This document shows, in pieces, positions 3,605 through 6,077 of a stretch of DNA of 6,077 nt. Numbering within the stretch: position 1 is the first letter of the stretch; each line of letters opens with the position of its first letter. The position numbers and the translations under genes were made by a program. The notes beneath the pieces were generated by a model, which saw only the letters and a program-made list of their open reading frames with translations, had not been told where the DNA came from and did no database searches. This stretch comes from an uncultured Micrococcales bacterium (GTDB taxonomy: Bacteria; Actinomycetota; Actinomycetes; Actinomycetales; Microbacteriaceae): positions 1 through 6,077 of the forward strand of contig CAJXMQ010000060.1 in the NCBI GenBank assembly GCA_913056225.1, written 5' to 3'.

Positions 3605-6077
3605 TTGTCTAAACTCGCCAATCTATCTCTGGCAAACAGAATCGTCGTAGCTTTACTAACTCTTTTGGTAGCAGCAGGTGGTTTCGTCTCACTTGACTCA
3701 CTGAAGCAGGAGTTGATTCCATCCATTCAGTTTCCAACAGCTGCTGTTGTAACGCCTTATCCCGGTGCGTCACCAGAAATCGTTGACGAGCAGGTTTCAC
3801 AGGTCTTGGAATCCTCGATTGTCTCTCTTGAGGGAATTGACTCAACCAGTGCAACAAGCTCACAGGGATTAAGTGTTATCACCGCAACTTTTGAATTTGG
3901 CAAGACCACCACCGAGATGACCGATTTGCTCTCAAATGCCGTCAACTCGGTTGAGGGCTCCCTGCCCGCTGACATCCAGCCGCAGGTGATTGCTGGGTCA
4001 TTTGATGAGGTTCCAATCATTGTTTTGGCAATCAGTGCCAATGATGGTGACAACGAAGCAATCGCCAAAGAGTTAGAAGAGGTGGCTCCGTCACTTTTCA
4101 GACAGGTCGATGGAGTTAGAGACGTCGCGGTCAGTGGTGCAAGAGAAAAAAGAATTGATGTCGATCTAGACCAACAGGCACTGCAGGGATTTGGTCTGAG
4201 TCAACAGGACATCACCAATGCCCTGGAGCAAAACGGTTTGGTTTTGCCAGCGGGAACCCTAGAGGATGAAGAAGGTTCAATCGCTGTTGAGGTTGGGGCT
4301 CGCGTTGACACGATTGAAGAATTCAGGGCACTGCCTCTAATCTCACCAACAGCTGGGGCGGTTCTAATTTCAGATGTTGCAGATGTTGAACTGCTGGATG
4401 CGCCAATAAATTCAATTTCGAGAGTAAATGGTTCAGAATCACTTGCGATTGCCATCACCAAAACTCCAGACGGCAACAGTGTTGATGTCAGTAATGGAGT
4501 TACCGAACTAATTGCAGAACTTGAAGAAAGTCTCTCCAAGCCAGTCACCATTTCCACCACGCTGGACCAAGCTCCGTTTATTGAAAAATCAATTGAGGAC
4601 CTAACCACAGAGGGTGTGCTCGGTCTCACCTTTGCGGTGTTAGTGATCTTGGTATTTCTGCTTAGCTTCAAATCCACCATCATTACCGCGGTTTCCATCC
4701 CAACATCCGTTTTGATTACATTCATTGGATTAGCGGTGGCTGATTTCTCTCTAAACATTTTGACTCTGGGTGCTCTGACAATTGCTATTGGTCGAGTGGT
4801 GGATGACTCGATTGTGGTTATTGAAAACATCAATAGACATCTCTCTTATGGCAAAGAAAAGATGGAAGCCATTAAGACGGCCGTGAAAGAAGTTGCGGGT
4901 GCAATTACCTCCTCCACGATTACCAATGCTGCTGTGTTTGTGCCCATTGGATTGGTTGGCGGAATTGTTGGAGAACTATTCAGACCTTTCGCCTTCACGG
5001 TGGCACTCGCCCTGTTGGCTTCGCTGCTTGTTTCGCTAACAATCATTCCGGTGTTGGCATATTGGTTTTTGGGAATGTCCAAAAAGCTCAAAAAGGCGCA
5101 GGCTGAAAACCCAGTCGGGTTCGAAGAGAGACAGCGTGAAGAGCAAGAAGTTCAGGAGCAAAAAGGTTTCTTGCAGCGTGGCTATGTTCCCATCTTGAGA
5201 ACCACCACCGATCACCCCTGGTTGACCCTGACCGCTTCGCTTTTGGTCCTTGGTTACACCTTCTCACTTGTTCCTCAGCTAAGAACTGACTTTTTGGATG
5301 ATGGCGGCTCAGATCAGTTTGTTGTGAATCAGGAACTGGCCGGACAGGTAAGCTTTGAGGAACAAAATGCTGCCTCCCAGCAACTTGAAGATCTAGTTTT
5401 GGATATTGACGGAGTTGAGTTGGTGCAGGCCTCAGTTGGGGCAATTGCTGATAGCCGAGTTGCATTTGGAGCATCGGCAGAGGGCATTCGACTGACGGTG
5501 ACAATTGAAGACGATGCCGATATCGATGAGGTCAAAGCGGACGTAACAAGTCAGACCGGAACGCGTGATGATCTGGGAGATGTTTCTATCTCAGAGGGTG
5601 GCGGAGGCTTTGGTGGCTCCGACACCATTGATATTGAGATTGCAAGCGGCAGTGAGCAGGATTTGCAAAAAGCCGTTGATGATGTTGTTGCAGCCATGAG
5701 GCCACTGAGTTATGTGGATAACGTGACGACATCGTTGGCCGCAGCTGAGCGGGTGCTAGAGGTGAATGTGGATCGTGAAGCCGCTGCAAACATAGGACTG
5801 AGTGAAATTGCGGTTAGCGGAATTGTCAGCCAACAGCTGAGGCCGCAACCAATCGGAGCATTGAACCTCGAAGGAAAAGACGTAGACATCTTCATAGCGG
5901 ATCAACAAGTTCCTGAAACCATTGGAGAGGTCGAACAGATCTTGATTCCAGCTGCGACTGGTCCAATTCAGCTGAGCACAATTGCGGATATCGAAGAGGT
6001 TCTAAAGCCCAGAACGATAACCAGCCCTTTGGGTGACAGACCTGCAACAGTCTCGATTGCTTCAAAGGTCGATGATT
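3605..6077 (+). CDS. RND efflux permease of the AcrB/SwrC (HAE1) type, N-terminal 824 codons
   Basis: A proton-driven membrane exporter of drugs, surfactants or other amphiphiles. The full family length is about 1030-1080 residues, so roughly the last fifth is missing. Helix TM1 is at about 10-28, followed by the first large outside domain with QELIPSIQFP and TPYPGASPEIVDEQV (start of the porter region). TM2-TM6 lie at about 338-487. TM4 carries the proton-relay pair D400-D401 in GRVVDDSIVVIENI, equivalent to the AcrB D407/D408 pair. A charged cytoplasmic linker (491-528) follows, then TM7 (about 540-560) and the second outside domain. The glycine run GGGGFGG at 665-671 is typical of SwrC-like pumps. 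Start TTG 3605 has a perfect AGGAGG four bases upstream. No adaptor or outer-membrane partner gene is visible upstream. A MmpL-type identity is unlikely given the HAE1 motifs. Confidence 0.93.
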   Translation, partial: MSKLANLSLANRIVVALLTLLVAAGGFVSLDSLKQELIPSIQFPTAAVVTPYPGASPEIVDEQVSQVLESSIVSLEGIDSTSATSSQGLSVITATFEFGKTTTEMTDLLSNAVNSVEGSLPADIQPQVIAGSFDEVPIIVLAISANDGDNEAIAKELEEVAPSLFRQVDGVRDVAVSGAREKRIDVDLDQQALQGFGLSQQDITNALEQNGLVLPAGTLEDEEGSIAVEVGARVDTIEEFRALPLISPTAGAVLISDVADVELLDAPINSISRVNGSESLAIAITKTPDGNSVDVSNGVTELIAELEESLSKPVTISTTLDQAPFIEKSIEDLTTEGVLGLTFAVLVILVFLLSFKSTIITAVSIPTSVLITFIGLAVADFSLNILTLGALTIAIGRVVDDSIVVIENINRHLSYGKEKMEAIKTAVKEVAGAITSSTITNAAVFVPIGLVGGIVGELFRPFAFTVALALLASLLVSLTIIPVLAYWFLGMSKKLKKAQAENPVGFEERQREEQEVQEQKGFLQRGYVPILRTTTDHPWLTLTASLLVLGYTFSLVPQLRTDFLDDGGSDQFVVNQELAGQVSFEEQNAASQQLEDLVLDIDGVELVQASVGAIADSRVAFGASAEGIRLTVTIEDDADIDEVKADVTSQTGTRDDLGDVSISEGGGGFGGSDTIDIEIASGSEQDLQKAVDDVVAAMRPLSYVDNVTTSLAAAERVLEVNVDREAAANIGLSEIAVSGIVSQQLRPQPIGALNLEGKDVDIFIADQQVPETIGEVEQILIPAATGPIQLSTIADIEEVLKPRTITSPLGDRPATVSIASKVDD

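Noticed and set aside
4201..4833. A 210-codon open frame on the minus strand
   Set aside because: It lies wholly opposite the RND permease, whose motifs are unmistakable. The translation is Ser/Thr-rich with no recognisable domain, as expected for an antisense shadow.

Overview
The window reads as chromosomal DNA of a moderate-GC actinobacterium. The best guess is a small-genome Microbacteriaceae of the freshwater Luna type (Rhodoluna/Aquiluna-like). This is inferred from protein flavour: an actinobacterial GRGKTGSGKT Walker A in the DEAD-box helicase, a SwrC-like RND pump with the GRVVDD motif, frequent GTG/TTG starts and a mid-range GC content. No search was run. Nothing visible marks a phage, plasmid or insertion sequence; this looks like ordinary core chromosome with several structured non-coding stretches.

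Layout. (1) Positions 1-696, minus strand: the N-terminal third of MrpA/MnhA, the large antiporter-like subunit of a multi-subunit Na+/H+ antiporter. It starts at a TTG that overlaps the stop of a possible 17-residue leader peptide (693-746). (2) Positions 747-1200: a roughly 450-base divergent intergenic region with clustered palindromes, an 11-base imperfect inverted repeat, and a hairpin-rich stretch just before the helicase. (3) Positions 1201-2592, plus strand: a complete DEAD-box RNA helicase with a basic low-complexity tail, preceded by no good Shine-Dalgarno. (4) Positions 2593-2796: intergenic, with a perfect 16-base AT-rich palindrome. (5) Positions 2797-3339, plus strand: a small membrane-anchored protein with an extracytoplasmic OB-fold of the BOF/YgiW type. 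(6) Positions 3382-3457, minus strand: tRNA-Arg(TCT) with an encoded CCA and a plausible promoter at 3471-3498. (7) Positions 3502-3600: a strikingly structured leader, with a long two-helix stem-loop, a small GC hairpin and a perfect AGGAGG. (8) Positions 3605-6077, plus strand: the first 824 codons of an AcrB/SwrC-type RND efflux permease, cut by the window end.

The genes do not form one pathway. They look like separately transcribed housekeeping and stress units: ion homeostasis (mrpA), RNA remodelling (helicase), an envelope protein (OB-fold), translation (tRNA-Arg) and efflux (RND). The most interesting material is non-coding. First is the 3502-3600 leader, whose apical loop could pair with a G-run beside the ribosome binding site. 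Second is the overlapping leader peptide before mrpA. No complete new defence or mobile system is visible.
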